From Actinomycetes bacterium (lineage in GTDB: Bacteria; Actinomycetota; Acidimicrobiia; Acidimicrobiales; RAAP-2), in contig JAJZMN010000245.1 of assembly GCA_021850345.1 (NCBI GenBank), forward strand, positions 1-6,504: 6,504 nt of DNA, read 5' to 3'. Each line of letters opens with the position of its first letter. Position 1 is the stretch's first letter. The notes below the pieces were generated by a model. It did no database searches. It was not told where the DNA came from and worked only from the letters and a program-made list of their open reading frames with translations. Of the stretch, positions 1-6,136 are shown one piece after another. The position numbers were made by a program, and so were the translations under genes.

Positions 1-414
1 ATCGGCCACCAGCAGCTCCCGCTACCTCCGGCGGTCTACGGCCTGCGGCCCGAGCTCAGGGGGTACGCCGGGCGGCCAGTGGTCGCCGGCATCCGGCCTG
101 AGCACTTCGAGCTCGCCGGGGACGCCCGCTGCGACGTCCTCGAGAGCAAGGCAGACCTGGTCGAGACACTCGGGTCCGAAGCGCTCGTCCACTTCGAGCT
201 CGGCGCGACGCGGGTGCAGACCGAGGACCTCGAAGGCGGGGGCGTCGGCGAGCTGCGGTTGGCCGACGTGGCGGCGACAGGCGAGGCGATCGCACGGGTG
301 AGCGCACGCGCCCACGTGGCACCTGGGTCGCGGCTCTCCTTCACCGTCGACCCCGCGCTCGTGCAGTTCTTCGACCCGGCGTCAGGTCACGCCGTTCGAG
401 CGCACGCTGGCTGA
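1..414 (+). CDS. ABC transporter ATP-binding protein, C-terminal part (MalK/UgpC class sugar importer)
   Basis: Partial gene: 137 codons are visible, read in frame from base 1 to a TGA at 412-414, and the start and nucleotide-binding domain lie upstream of the window. The visible part is the C-terminal regulatory (TOBE/OB-fold) region of CUT1-type ATPases. It carries the family's GIRPEH motif (encoded near 82-102), followed by a strand-rich stretch (VLESKADLVETLGSEALVHF), and it ends in the typical closing motif FFDPASGHAV. In this family the cytoplasmic ATPase powers uptake of sugars, oligosaccharides or glycerol phosphate through two permeases and a binding protein. None of those partners is in the window. 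The Walker and signature motifs are also outside it, so the substrate cannot be told. Being on the same strand upstream of a glycoside hydrolase and a mutarotase, it plausibly feeds that pathway, but a gene-less gap and a regulator separate them. Confidence 0.88.
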   Translation: MGHQQLPLPPAVYGLRPELRGYAGRPVVAGIRPEHFELAGDARCDVLESKADLVETLGSEALVHFELGATRVQTEDLEGGGVGELRLADVAATGEAIARVSARAHVAPGSRLSFTVDPALVQFFDPASGHAVRAHAG

Positions 415-436
415 GCGTGAGTGGCCGGGGATCTCC

Positions 437-480
437 CAGCGGATCAGCTCTTGGTACGACCGCGCGCGAGCTGGCCGCTG
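437..480 (+). terminator. Candidate hairpin downstream of the ABC ATPase
   Basis: The left arm is CAGCGG-AT-CAGCTC (437-450) and the right arm is GAGCTG-G-CCGCTG (468-480). They pair over 12 bp with a small asymmetric bulge and a 17-nt loop, starting 23 nt after the ATPase stop. No T-tract follows, so it could be a U-less terminator, an mRNA-stabilising structure, or chance in GC-rich DNA. Confidence 0.35.
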
Positions 481-738
481 AACCAGTACCACGAGTGGAG
501 CGCTGGCCGTCCGCGCGGTTTGCGCCAGCAACGCAGCCAGCTGGTGGAGCCGCCGCAAGAAGGTCGGCCTTCGTGGGGGTCCTCTACGCGCGCACCTCGT
601 ACTCTCCTACGTGCTCCTTCGTCGCACCGCTGGGCGTCGGGCGCACGCTGTGGTCGCCGCGCACGTACGCTATCAACGCCCGCCCTGCACGTACCCCACC
701 CGCTCACCGGCTGTGTGAGACCGCATTGCCGGAGCGTC

Positions 739-762
739 CGAGACGTCCAGGTACGAGACGTC
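739..762. repeat. 9-bp direct repeat CGAGACGTC upstream of the cysteine hydrolase
   Basis: Two exact copies at 739-747 and 754-762, 15 bp apart start to start, lie 45-68 bp before the hydrolase start. The position suits an activator or repressor site, but no regulator is known to read it and the spacing is not a clean multiple of a helical turn. Confidence 0.3.
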
Positions 763-793
763 GATAGTGCCTCACAACCGATACATCGAGCGA

Positions 794-800
794 TAGGAGG
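794..800 (+). promoter_or_regulatory. Ribosome binding site of the cysteine hydrolase gene
   Basis: TAGGAGG is a strong Shine-Dalgarno match and ends 6 nt before the GTG at 807. It decides the start codon, since no other in-frame start nearby has such a site. Confidence 0.85.
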
Positions 801-806
801 CGCGTC

Positions 807-1610
807 GTGCGCACGAACTTCTACAGTTATCTGGAGGGGACCCGACCCACCCTGGTGCCGAGCACGCCTGAGCTTGAGCTCTGGCTCGAGCCCGGCAGGT
901 CGTCGGTGCTCTGCATCGACATGCACCGGGGGCATATCGGGCCTGAAGCGCAGCTGACCTGCCCTGCACCTCGCGCCCGCGACCGCATCGCCGCTCACGA
1001 CGACTTCCACGCCGCTGCGCGCGCGTTGGGGGTGCCGGTCGTTCACGTTCAGCACTGGCAGCGCTACGGCGGGATCGACGATCGCCACAACCGCGCCGAG
1101 AACCACATGGCGAACTGGCGGATCCTCTACGACTTGTACCTGCCTCCCAATCCGCTCATGGACGAGCACAGCTGGGAGGGCACGCCGTGGCTCGACCTAC
1201 TGGTCGAAGTTGGCCCCGACGACCTGTTCGTCCGGACCAAGAAGCGCCTCTCGGGCTTCTACCCGACGGACCTCGAGTTCCTCCTGAGGCAGCTGAATGT
1301 CCTGAACGTCGTCATCACCGGCACCAACACCGACGCCTGCTGCCTGTCGACCGCATTCGACGCGGCCAACCGCGACTTTCGCGTCCTGATCCCCCGCGAC
1401 GTCGTAGCGGGCACCAGCCAGGAGGCAGAGGATGCCGCGCTGCTCACCATCTCACTGCACGCTGGCCTCGTCGTAGACGGTGCCGCGCTGATCGCTGAGT
1501 GGGCTGCCCGCCTCGATCGCCCGGTCCCAACTACGCCGCACCTCGCTCCGGTCGTCGAGCACCCCGCCCCGTCGCAGGCCGTAGCGACCGCTGCGACCAA
1601 CGGCACCTGA
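807..1610 (+). CDS. Isochorismatase-superfamily cysteine hydrolase
   Basis: 267 residues, GTG start set by the TAGGAGG site 6 nt upstream. The fold and triad of the isochorismatase-like superfamily are visible: the first strand VLCIDMHRGH gives Asp38; VRTKKRLSGFYPTDLE (142-156) gives the catalytic Lys, probably Lys145; and the nucleophile motif TGTNTDACCLSTAFDA gives Cys178, next to a second Cys179. The family hydrolyses amide or ether bonds in small substrates (nicotinamide, N-carbamoylsarcosine, ureidoacrylate, biuret, isochorismate) in the cytoplasm. True isochorismatases lack the nucleophilic Cys, so an amidohydrolase is more likely here, but the substrate cannot be read from sequence. 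The protein is longer than the roughly 180-220 residue norm. It has an N-terminal extension of about 30 residues and a Pro/Ala/Thr-rich tail (236-267) that looks disordered. It may be co-transcribed with the upstream transporter, but the 392-base gap argues for its own promoter. It ends in a hairpin shared with the convergent regulator. Confidence 0.9.
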   Translation: MRTNFYSYLEGTRPTLVPSTPELELWLEPGRSSVLCIDMHRGHIGPEAQLTCPAPRARDRIAAHDDFHAAARALGVPVVHVQHWQRYGGIDDRHNRAENHMANWRILYDLYLPPNPLMDEHSWEGTPWLDLLVEVGPDDLFVRTKKRLSGFYPTDLEFLLRQLNVLNVVITGTNTDACCLSTAFDAANRDFRVLIPRDVVAGTSQEAEDAALLTISLHAGLVVDGAALIAEWAARLDRPVPTTPHLAPVVEHPAPSQAVATAATNGT

Positions 1611-1626
1611 GCGCTTGCTCAGGCGC
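1603..1626. terminator. Bidirectional hairpin between convergent genes, covering both stop codons
   Basis: A perfect 7-bp stem, CCTGAGC (1606-1612) with GCTCAGG (1617-1623), and a GCTT loop. Two more pairs follow outside a single A-C mismatch (1603-1604 with 1625-1626). The TGA of the hydrolase (1608-1610) is in one arm and the TGA of the LacI-type gene (1619-1621 on the minus strand) is in the other. There is no T-tract. The position suggests a shared two-way terminator or 3'-end stabiliser. Confidence 0.55.
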
Positions 1627-2648
1627 AGGACGACGATCGCCGCACCTCGAGGATCGGCGCGATCTCGTGGTGACGAGGCGCCGACCGGTCGTCGTTGAGC
1701 CGCGACCACAACAAGCCGACGGCCTCCGACGCGATCGCTTCGACGGGCTGGCGAACGGTGGTGAGTGGCGGATCGCAGAGCTCGGCGAAGCTGATCCCGT
1801 CGAAGCCCGAGACCAAGATGTCGTCGGGTATCGCGACGCGCTGCGCGTGGAGCTCCTTCAGCACACCGAGGGCCACTACGTCGGCTCCGCAGACGACAGC
1901 GTCGGGAAGCGGCCGCTGCCGCAACAGGCGGACCGCGGCTTCTCTCCCGAATTCGGCAGAGAACGTCCCGAGAACCGGGCGCATCGCCCGGATCCCCGCA
2001 GCCCTGCGGACCTCGCTGCGGAACGCCTCGAGGCGCCGCCGGCCCGTCGAGCTGAGGCCCCGGTCGGAGACGAAGGCGACGCGCCGGCACCCTTGGGTGG
2101 CGAGGTGCTCGAGGAGCGCGCGGATGCCGCAGGCGTTGTCGATGCCCACGTAGTCGCCGGCGACGCCGTCGACCCTCCTGTCAATCTGGACGACCGGCAC
2201 GTAGCGCTGGGCACCGCGGATCGCCAAAGCGCTCGCGTGCTCGTCGCTCGGGATGACGAACATGCCATCGACCTTCCGGTCGAGCAGCATCTCGAGACGT
2301 CGGGACTCCTCGACCACAGAACCACGGGAGTCGGCGAGGAGCATGTCCAGTCCCCGGGTCTGCATGGCGTTCTCGAGGGCTTCGATCACCTCGGCGAAGA
2401 ACGGGTTGGCCACGCCAGGGATCACGATGCCCACGAGCCCGGTCTGACGGGAGCGCACGCGCGATGGGGTCGGGGCGATAGCCCAGCCGCTCCGCGGCCG
2501 CCAGCACCGCCGTGACCGCCGCACGGGAGACGTTGCCCGATCCGGCAAGCGCACGAGAGGCCGTGGCGATGGACACGTGGGACGCGGCCGCGACGTCGGC
2601 AAGTCGGACCCGCTGTGCAACAGCTCTGGATGCCACGTCCCGGGCCAT
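1619..2648 (-). pseudogene. LacI-family transcriptional regulator, frameshifted after the hinge
   Basis: From the ATG at 2648 the frame encodes the LacI DNA-binding head: RLADVAAASHVSIATASRAL (15-34) is the helix-turn-helix, and VLAAAERLGYRPDPIARAL (48-66) is the third helix and hinge. After base 2451 this frame loses similarity. The sugar-binding (periplasmic-binding-protein-like) domain continues in the neighbouring frame from about 2456 to the TGA at 1619: RSRQTGLVGIVIPG, NPFFAEVIEALE, VPVVQIDRRVDG, DYVGIDN, and the late motifs DAVVCGADVVALGVLKEL, DDILVSGFDG and DPPLTTVRQP. Joined, the two parts give about 344 residues, a normal LacI-family length. GAGAGG lies 4 nt before the ATG. As written, translation cannot produce an intact repressor, so this is a pseudogene, a sequencing or assembly error, or much less likely a programmed frameshift. 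It is divergent from fucU, whose promoter carries a matching operator, so its target was probably the fucU-hydrolase operon. The effector sugar is unknown. Confidence 0.85.
2446..2460 (-). other. Frameshift junction in the LacI-family gene
   Basis: Minus-strand reading gives I-A-R-A-L from the head frame, immediately followed in the next frame by R-S-R-Q-T-G-L. The junction sequence on that strand is GTGCGCTCCCGTC. A second tandem copy of GCGCT would restore the expected A-L-R-S-R-Q-T-G-L exactly, so loss of one 5-bp copy is a simple explanation. A single extra base would also fit the frame but gives a hinge two residues shorter. Confidence 0.65.
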
Positions 2649-2676
2649 CGCGCCTCTCGATCACGCCGCGCCCCGA

Positions 2677-2705
2677 TTGACGCGCGATGGGGGACACTCT
2701 ACAAT
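2677..2705 (+). promoter_or_regulatory. Sigma70-type promoter of the fucU-glycoside hydrolase operon
   Basis: The -35 box is TTGACG (2677-2682, 5 of 6 consensus) and the -10 box is TACAAT (2700-2705, 5 of 6), with an ideal 17-bp spacer. It is the best promoter in the window and points at fucU. A start point near 2712 would give a leader of about 88 nt. Much weaker boxes on the minus strand (TTTTCA, 16 bp, TAGAGT) could serve the regulator gene. Confidence 0.7.
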
Positions 2706-2717
2706 CGTCCCACTGCG

Positions 2718-2731
2718 TGAAAACGATTACA
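2718..2731. promoter_or_regulatory. LacI/CcpA-type operator
   Basis: TGAAAACGATTACA matches the degenerate cre-type consensus TGWAANCGNTNWCA at every position and has the central CG typical of LacI-family operators. The half-sites agree at 5 of 7 positions. It lies just past the predicted transcription start of the fucU promoter, where a bound repressor would block initiation or early elongation, and 70 bp upstream of the divergent LacI-family gene, so autoregulation is also possible. Confidence 0.7.
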
Positions 2732-2753
2732 GTTTGCTGACGAACGGGCGTCC

Positions 2754-2807
2754 ATGGAGACCGGCAGCGTGCGCCACTGCAGAACAGATCGTCCGCTCGG
2801 ATGCTGA
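2754..2807 (+). CDS. Possible 17-codon upstream ORF in the fucU leader
   Basis: ATG at 2754 opens a short frame (METGSVRHCRTDRPLGC) that stops at TGA 2805-2807, overlapping the fucU ATG at 2801. fucU has no clear Shine-Dalgarno of its own, so termination here could feed re-initiation at fucU. The upstream ORF also lacks a strong ribosome binding site, and chance is a real alternative. Confidence 0.2.
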   Translation: METGSVRHCRTDRPLGC

Positions 2808-2818
2808 AGGGTCTCCAT
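2754..2818 (+). repeat. 9-bp inverted repeat enclosing the fucU start codon
   Basis: ATGGAGACC (2754-2762) and GGTCTCCAT (2810-2818) are exact reverse complements with a 47-nt loop containing the fucU ATG. In mRNA this could form a stem that affects translation initiation. The right arm lies in fucU codons 4-6. Confidence 0.35.
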
Positions 2819-3232
2819 CCGCTGCTCGGCGCAGAGCTGCTTCACGTGCTTGCGGCCATGGGCCACGGCGACGAGCTCGCGCTCGTCGACCGGAACTTTC
2901 CCGCCGTGTCGCGTGCCACGCGCACGGTGCCGCTGCTCGGCGCGGACATGGCGCAGGCGAGCGAGGCGGTGCTGAGCGTTTTCCCGCTCGATACCTTCGT
3001 CACCGAGCCGGTGCTGCGGATGGAGGTTGTCGGGGAGCCCGACGCTGTTCCGCCCGTTCAGCAGGAATTCCTCGACCGGTGTCAGCGTGCCGAAGGGCGC
3101 GAGCTGCAGATGGGAGTGCTGCCCCGAGAAGCCTTCTACCGGCGCGCAGAGGCAGCGTTCGCCGTCGTCTCCACGTCCGAGGCGCGGCCATACGGCTGCT
3201 TCGTGCTGGTGAAGGGCGTCGTCCATGAGTGA
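2801..3232 (+). CDS. fucU: FucU/RbsD-family sugar mutarotase (L-fucose mutarotase type)
   Basis: 143 residues, full length for FucU (about 140). This family interconverts alpha and beta anomers of L-fucose, and in the related RbsD group ribose ring forms, so that kinases or isomerases receive the right form; it works as a cytoplasmic oligomer without cofactor. The N-terminus MLKGLHPLL..ELLHVLAAMGHGDEL is the family signature, with the active-site His22 and the conserved Asp24 and Asp30 followed by NFPA. The C-terminal half has the FYRRAEAAFAVV helix-strand and the closing RPYGCFVLVKG. The family usually reads Y-G-N or Y-A-N there, and this protein has Y-G-C at 131-133. The start fits family alignments, although the Shine-Dalgarno is poor. 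It is the first gene of an operon behind a sigma70-type promoter and LacI-type operator, and it overlaps the next gene by 8 nt. A sugar other than fucose, such as rhamnose, is possible given the neighbour. Confidence 0.88.
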   Translation: MLKGLHPLLGAELLHVLAAMGHGDELALVDRNFPAVSRATRTVPLLGADMAQASEAVLSVFPLDTFVTEPVLRMEVVGEPDAVPPVQQEFLDRCQRAEGRELQMGVLPREAFYRRAEAAFAVVSTSEARPYGCFVLVKGVVHE

Positions 3233-6020
3233 GCGACGGCCGGCGGGCGCAGGTCCCGCGGTGGCGTTCGACTCCCCGGACAGCGCCCACATGCCGGCTG
3301 CCTACTGGTTCTGGCACACGTTGCCGTCCGAGGCCGAGATCGTCGCCCAGGTGGAGGAGATGGACCACGGAGGCTTCCACGCCTTCCAGGTCCAGGCCCG
3401 TCTCGCGTATCCGCGGACCGAGTACCTCGACACCGACTACCTGCGTGCGTGCCGCACGGCGGTCGAGGAGGCGGCGAAGCGCGGGATGGCCGTCGGCATC
3501 TACGACGAGTACAACTGGCAGAGCGGGCACGCCGGTGGCCGAACGGTCGCCGGGCGCGACGACCTTCGTGAGCGGCATCTCTTCTGGGCGCGCGCGCGGG
3601 TGGGGCCCGGCGATGCGGCGTCCGCAGAGATCAGCGGCATCACGTCTTCGACCGAGCAGCTGGGCGCGCCGGCCATGGAGTGGCACTACGACGGCGGAGT
3701 CCCCGTCTTCGACGACTGGGAGCTCGTGATGGTCGCGCACATGGGCCGCTCCGACGTGGAGGACATCACGAGCGCCGCCGAGATCGTCATGACGTCCGCG
3801 ACGGGGTGCACGGTCCGCATCGACGCCGGGGCGCTCGATGGAACCGCCGACGTCACCGTCTTCTGCTCGGCGCGCTGTGCGACGTCGAGGATCCCGAACT
3901 ATCTGCTCCGCGAGACCGCCGAACGCTTCTGCGAAGTGGGCTGCGAGCCCTATGCCGAGGCGCTCGGCGACCATCTGGGGACCACCGTCCAGTACCTCTT
4001 CTTCGACCAGCCCCACGCGAACGTCTACGGATGGAAGGAGCAATTCGGCAACCTGCGCTCCAGCCTTCCGTTCTGGGACGGCCTCCCGGCGCTTGCCGAG
4101 GAGGCGACCGGCGCCCCGCTCGCGAGGGCACTTCTCGCGCTGCTCGTAGACGTCGGCCCCGGGACCGCCTCGCTGCGCGCCTCCTTCTACGACGCCTTCA
4201 CGGAGCGCATGTGCACGCAGTACCTCGGCACCCTCCGGGCGTGGGCGGAGCGCCACGGCATCGCCCTGTCTGGCCACGAGGTGCTGGGCCATGTCGGGTC
4301 GTGGAACCCGGGCGCGTCTTTCTCCAGCTGGGACCTGCGGACGAACTTCGGTCTCGACCACTTTCGCGTGGACGGGTACCGCCACATCACCGGCGTCGAC
4401 GCGCAGGACTGCGTGGCCCAGCTCAGCACGAAGCTGGGCGACTCGGTTGCGAGGTCCCACGGGAGGAGCGGCTGCATCGTCGAGCAGTACATGCTGACCG
4501 AACCGGGAGGTGAGAGCGCGTTCGCCGGTCATTGGGGCCTCAGCTTGGAGGAGCTCCGGGCCCAGGCGATCCGTCTCCATCTCCTCGGCGCGCGCCAGTT
4601 CCTCTTCCACGGCTTCTACCAGACCGATGGCAACGGCGACGACTTCACGAGATTGCGCAATCCTCGCTTCGACTTTGCACCCGGCATCAACTTCGAGCCG
4701 TGGTGGTCGTACCACCGGCAGTTCGCCGACGAGAGCGGCAGGCTCTCGGTCTTCCTGGACGGCGCGGCTCCCATCTGCGAGGTCGCGCTCTTCTACCCGC
4801 TACGCACCGCCTGGGCCGAGGGAGCGGGGCACTCCTGGGGGCAGCACCTCGCCTTCTGGGCGCAATACCTTGCCGAGCACGGCTTCGGCTACCACCTCGT
4901 GGACGAGGCGGAGCTGCAAGCGGCAGAGATCGTCGACGGCCAGCTAGTGCTGGGGGACAGGCGCTATCGCAGCCTGGTACTGCCGTCCGTTACCACGCTG
5001 CGTGACGAGCAGCACGCCCGGGTGCTCGCGACCTTCGCCGCCGCCGGTGGCCACCTCGTCGCGACGGGCGACATCCCGCGGGCTCTCCAGACCGGAAGCG
5101 CCAGCGCGCTGGCAGGGGTCTGGGAGGCGGTGTCGGGCTCGGAGCGGTACCGCCACCTCTCGCGCGCCCCGACGGCCGACGACGCCTGCGACCTGCTCGC
5201 CGGGATCCGACGTACACACCCCCACATCGAGCTGGTGGCCGTTGGCGATCAGCGCGCCGGTGGCGCACCCGAGGGCGATGGCGAGCCGAACGCCGGAACG
5301 GAGCCGGACGCTGCGGCGGGGCCGATCTGGCAGTGGATCGGCCAGGACGAGGACGCTTGGCGCGTCGTGTTGTTCAACGACTCGCGCCGAACGCGCACCG
5401 CCTGGCTCGTCTTGCCCTTCGAGCACGGCGTAGCTGAGCGATGGCTCCCCGAAGACGGCGACCGGTTGCCGTGGGCGCGCCTCGGCGGGCAGGGACGCCG
5501 GGCTCCGGTGAAGCTCCGACCGATGGAACTGTGCTGTTTCCGGGTACGCCCCGTGAGGGGGAGTGAAGAGCTGGCCCCTGCCGGTGCGGAAGAGTCGCCT
5601 TCGGTCGAATCGGTCACGGTGTTGGAGCACGGGTGGACGCTCGAGCTCCCCGACGCCGCTCCAACACCCGTCGCCGTCGACCGGGGCTGGGAGCAGCAGG
5701 GATTCTCCCGGTTCTCGGGCGTCGGCCGCTATCGCACCACCGTCGAGCTGGAGCGACCCTTTGGGGCGACGCTCGTGCTGCCCGCCGTCCACTGCGCGGC
5801 CGAGGTGCGCTGGAACGGGACCAGCCTGGGTCGTCGGGGCTGGAGCCCCTACGAGTTCACGGTTCCGGAGAGTGTCCTCGTCGAGGGGGACAACGAGGTC
5901 GAGGTGTCGGTTGCGAGCTCAGCGGCCAATAGGTACTTCGGGGGGACGCCCTTTGACCCCGGCCCGGTCCCGAGCGGGCTCGCTGCGCCTCCGGTGCTCC
6001 ACCTGCGCCGCCCGTCCTGA
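3225..6020 (+). CDS. Putative glycoside hydrolase, GH106-like (alpha-L-rhamnosidase group)
   Basis: 931 residues. The ATG at 3225 lies within the 3' end of fucU (ATGAGTGA overlap), with GAAGGG about 8 nt upstream, so the two are probably translationally coupled. Domains by inspection: a catalytic barrel from about 25 to 500, opening with YWFWHTLPSEAEIVAQVEEM, then GIYDEYNWQSGHAGG (91-105), HGIALSGHEVLGHVG (344-358), CIVEQYM (417-423) and WGLSLEELRAQAIRLHLLGA (437-456); a Rossmann-like segment (about 540-620) resembling the GH42/GH106 post-barrel domain; a Gly/Glu/Pro-rich insert (676-700); and a C-terminal galactose-binding-like sandwich (about 795-930) with VGRYRTTVEL and VRWNGTSLGRRGWSPYEF. 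Glu420 and perhaps Glu352 are candidate catalytic acids; I cannot confirm them. There is no signal peptide or membrane segment, so it should act in the cytoplasm on imported glycosides. GH106 members release L-rhamnose. Pairing with a fucose-type mutarotase suggests a deoxy-hexose product, but substrate and exact GH family are uncertain, and a distant relative of GH106 is possible. Confidence 0.75.
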   Translation: MSERRPAGAGPAVAFDSPDSAHMPAAYWFWHTLPSEAEIVAQVEEMDHGGFHAFQVQARLAYPRTEYLDTDYLRACRTAVEEAAKRGMAVGIYDEYNWQSGHAGGRTVAGRDDLRERHLFWARARVGPGDAASAEISGITSSTEQLGAPAMEWHYDGGVPVFDDWELVMVAHMGRSDVEDITSAAEIVMTSATGCTVRIDAGALDGTADVTVFCSARCATSRIPNYLLRETAERFCEVGCEPYAEALGDHLGTTVQYLFFDQPHANVYGWKEQFGNLRSSLPFWDGLPALAEEATGAPLARALLALLVDVGPGTASLRASFYDAFTERMCTQYLGTLRAWAERHGIALSGHEVLGHVGSWNPGASFSSWDLRTNFGLDHFRVDGYRHITGVDAQDCVAQLSTKLGDSVARSHGRSGCIVEQYMLTEPGGESAFAGHWGLSLEELRAQAIRLHLLGARQFLFHGFYQTDGNGDDFTRLRNPRFDFAPGINFEPWWSYHRQFADESGRLSVFLDGAAPICEVALFYPLRTAWAEGAGHSWGQHLAFWAQYLAEHGFGYHLVDEAELQAAEIVDGQLVLGDRRYRSLVLPSVTTLRDEQHARVLATFAAAGGHLVATGDIPRALQTGSASALAGVWEAVSGSERYRHLSRAPTADDACDLLAGIRRTHPHIELVAVGDQRAGGAPEGDGEPNAGTEPDAAAGPIWQWIGQDEDAWRVVLFNDSRRTRTAWLVLPFEHGVAERWLPEDGDRLPWARLGGQGRRAPVKLRPMELCCFRVRPVRGSEELAPAGAEESPSVESVTVLEHGWTLELPDAAPTPVAVDRGWEQQGFSRFSGVGRYRTTVELERPFGATLVLPAVHCAAEVRWNGTSLGRRGWSPYEFTVPESVLVEGDNEVEVSVASSAANRYFGGTPFDPGPVPSGLAAPPVLHLRRPS

Positions 6021-6136
6021 GCTTTTGGGATCGCTTCGCTCCTCGCTGTTCGCCGCACCGTGTGCCAACGGCAGAGTCGGGCGGGATCACCTACGCTCGG
6101 CGCCGACGCCGGACCCCGCCGGACCCCGCAGAGACC
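6021..6136. other. Intergenic spacer before the Rieske gene, with palindrome and tandem repeat
   Basis: The spacer has a 10-bp perfect palindrome TCGGCGCCGA (6097-6106), overlapping a weak -10-like TACGCT (6092-6097), and a 10-bp tandem duplication GGACCCCGCC/GGACCCCGCA (6111-6130) just before the start codon, where a Shine-Dalgarno would be expected. I find no good -35 box and no terminator hairpin, so whether the Rieske gene is in the preceding operon is unresolved. Confidence 0.4.

Larger units (their letters stand above)
415..806. other. Gene-less interval between ABC ATPase and cysteine hydrolase
   Basis: This 392-base stretch has open frames on both strands, but none gives a recognisable protein, and those that continue rightwards merely run antisense or out of frame to the hydrolase at 807. 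It holds an imperfect hairpin at 437-480, an 8-bp direct repeat GCACGTAC (661-668 and 687-694), a 9-bp direct repeat CGAGACGTC (739-747 and 754-762) and the ribosome binding site at 794-800. I see no promoter with convincing -35 and -10 boxes, although one is likely because the gap is long. A decayed gene fragment cannot be excluded. Confidence 0.6.

Noticed and set aside
661..694. GCACGTAC direct repeat considered as a CRISPR-like or operator array
   Set aside because: Only two 8-bp copies, no regular spacer set, and such words are common in GC-rich DNA.
421..957. Plus-strand frame starting just after the ABC ATPase
   Set aside because: It runs out of frame into the cysteine hydrolase, has no strong ribosome binding site and gives a low-information Arg/Ser/Pro-rich peptide.
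444..1169. 241-residue minus-strand frame across the gap and the cysteine hydrolase
   Set aside because: Most of it mirrors the hydrolase gene, and the part in the gap shows no known protein features.
1499..2515. 338-residue open frame on the plus strand, antisense to the LacI-type gene
   Set aside because: The minus strand carries conserved LacI-family motifs throughout; the plus reading has no recognisable domain and overlaps the hydrolase end.
2512..3228. 238-residue plus-strand frame across the divergent promoter and fucU
   Set aside because: It would cover the promoter and operator, and its latter half is fucU read out of frame.
3000..4715. 571-residue open frame on the minus strand, antisense to the glycoside hydrolase
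   Set aside because: It is the usual mirror frame of a GC-rich gene: composition is Arg/Ala/Val-biased with no recognisable motif, and it also runs antisense to part of fucU, while the plus-strand frames have clear family signatures.
6021..6060. Possible terminator after the hydrolase (CTTTTGGG and following bases)
   Set aside because: The short T-run is not preceded by a hairpin and the following CGCT-rich bases do not form a stem.
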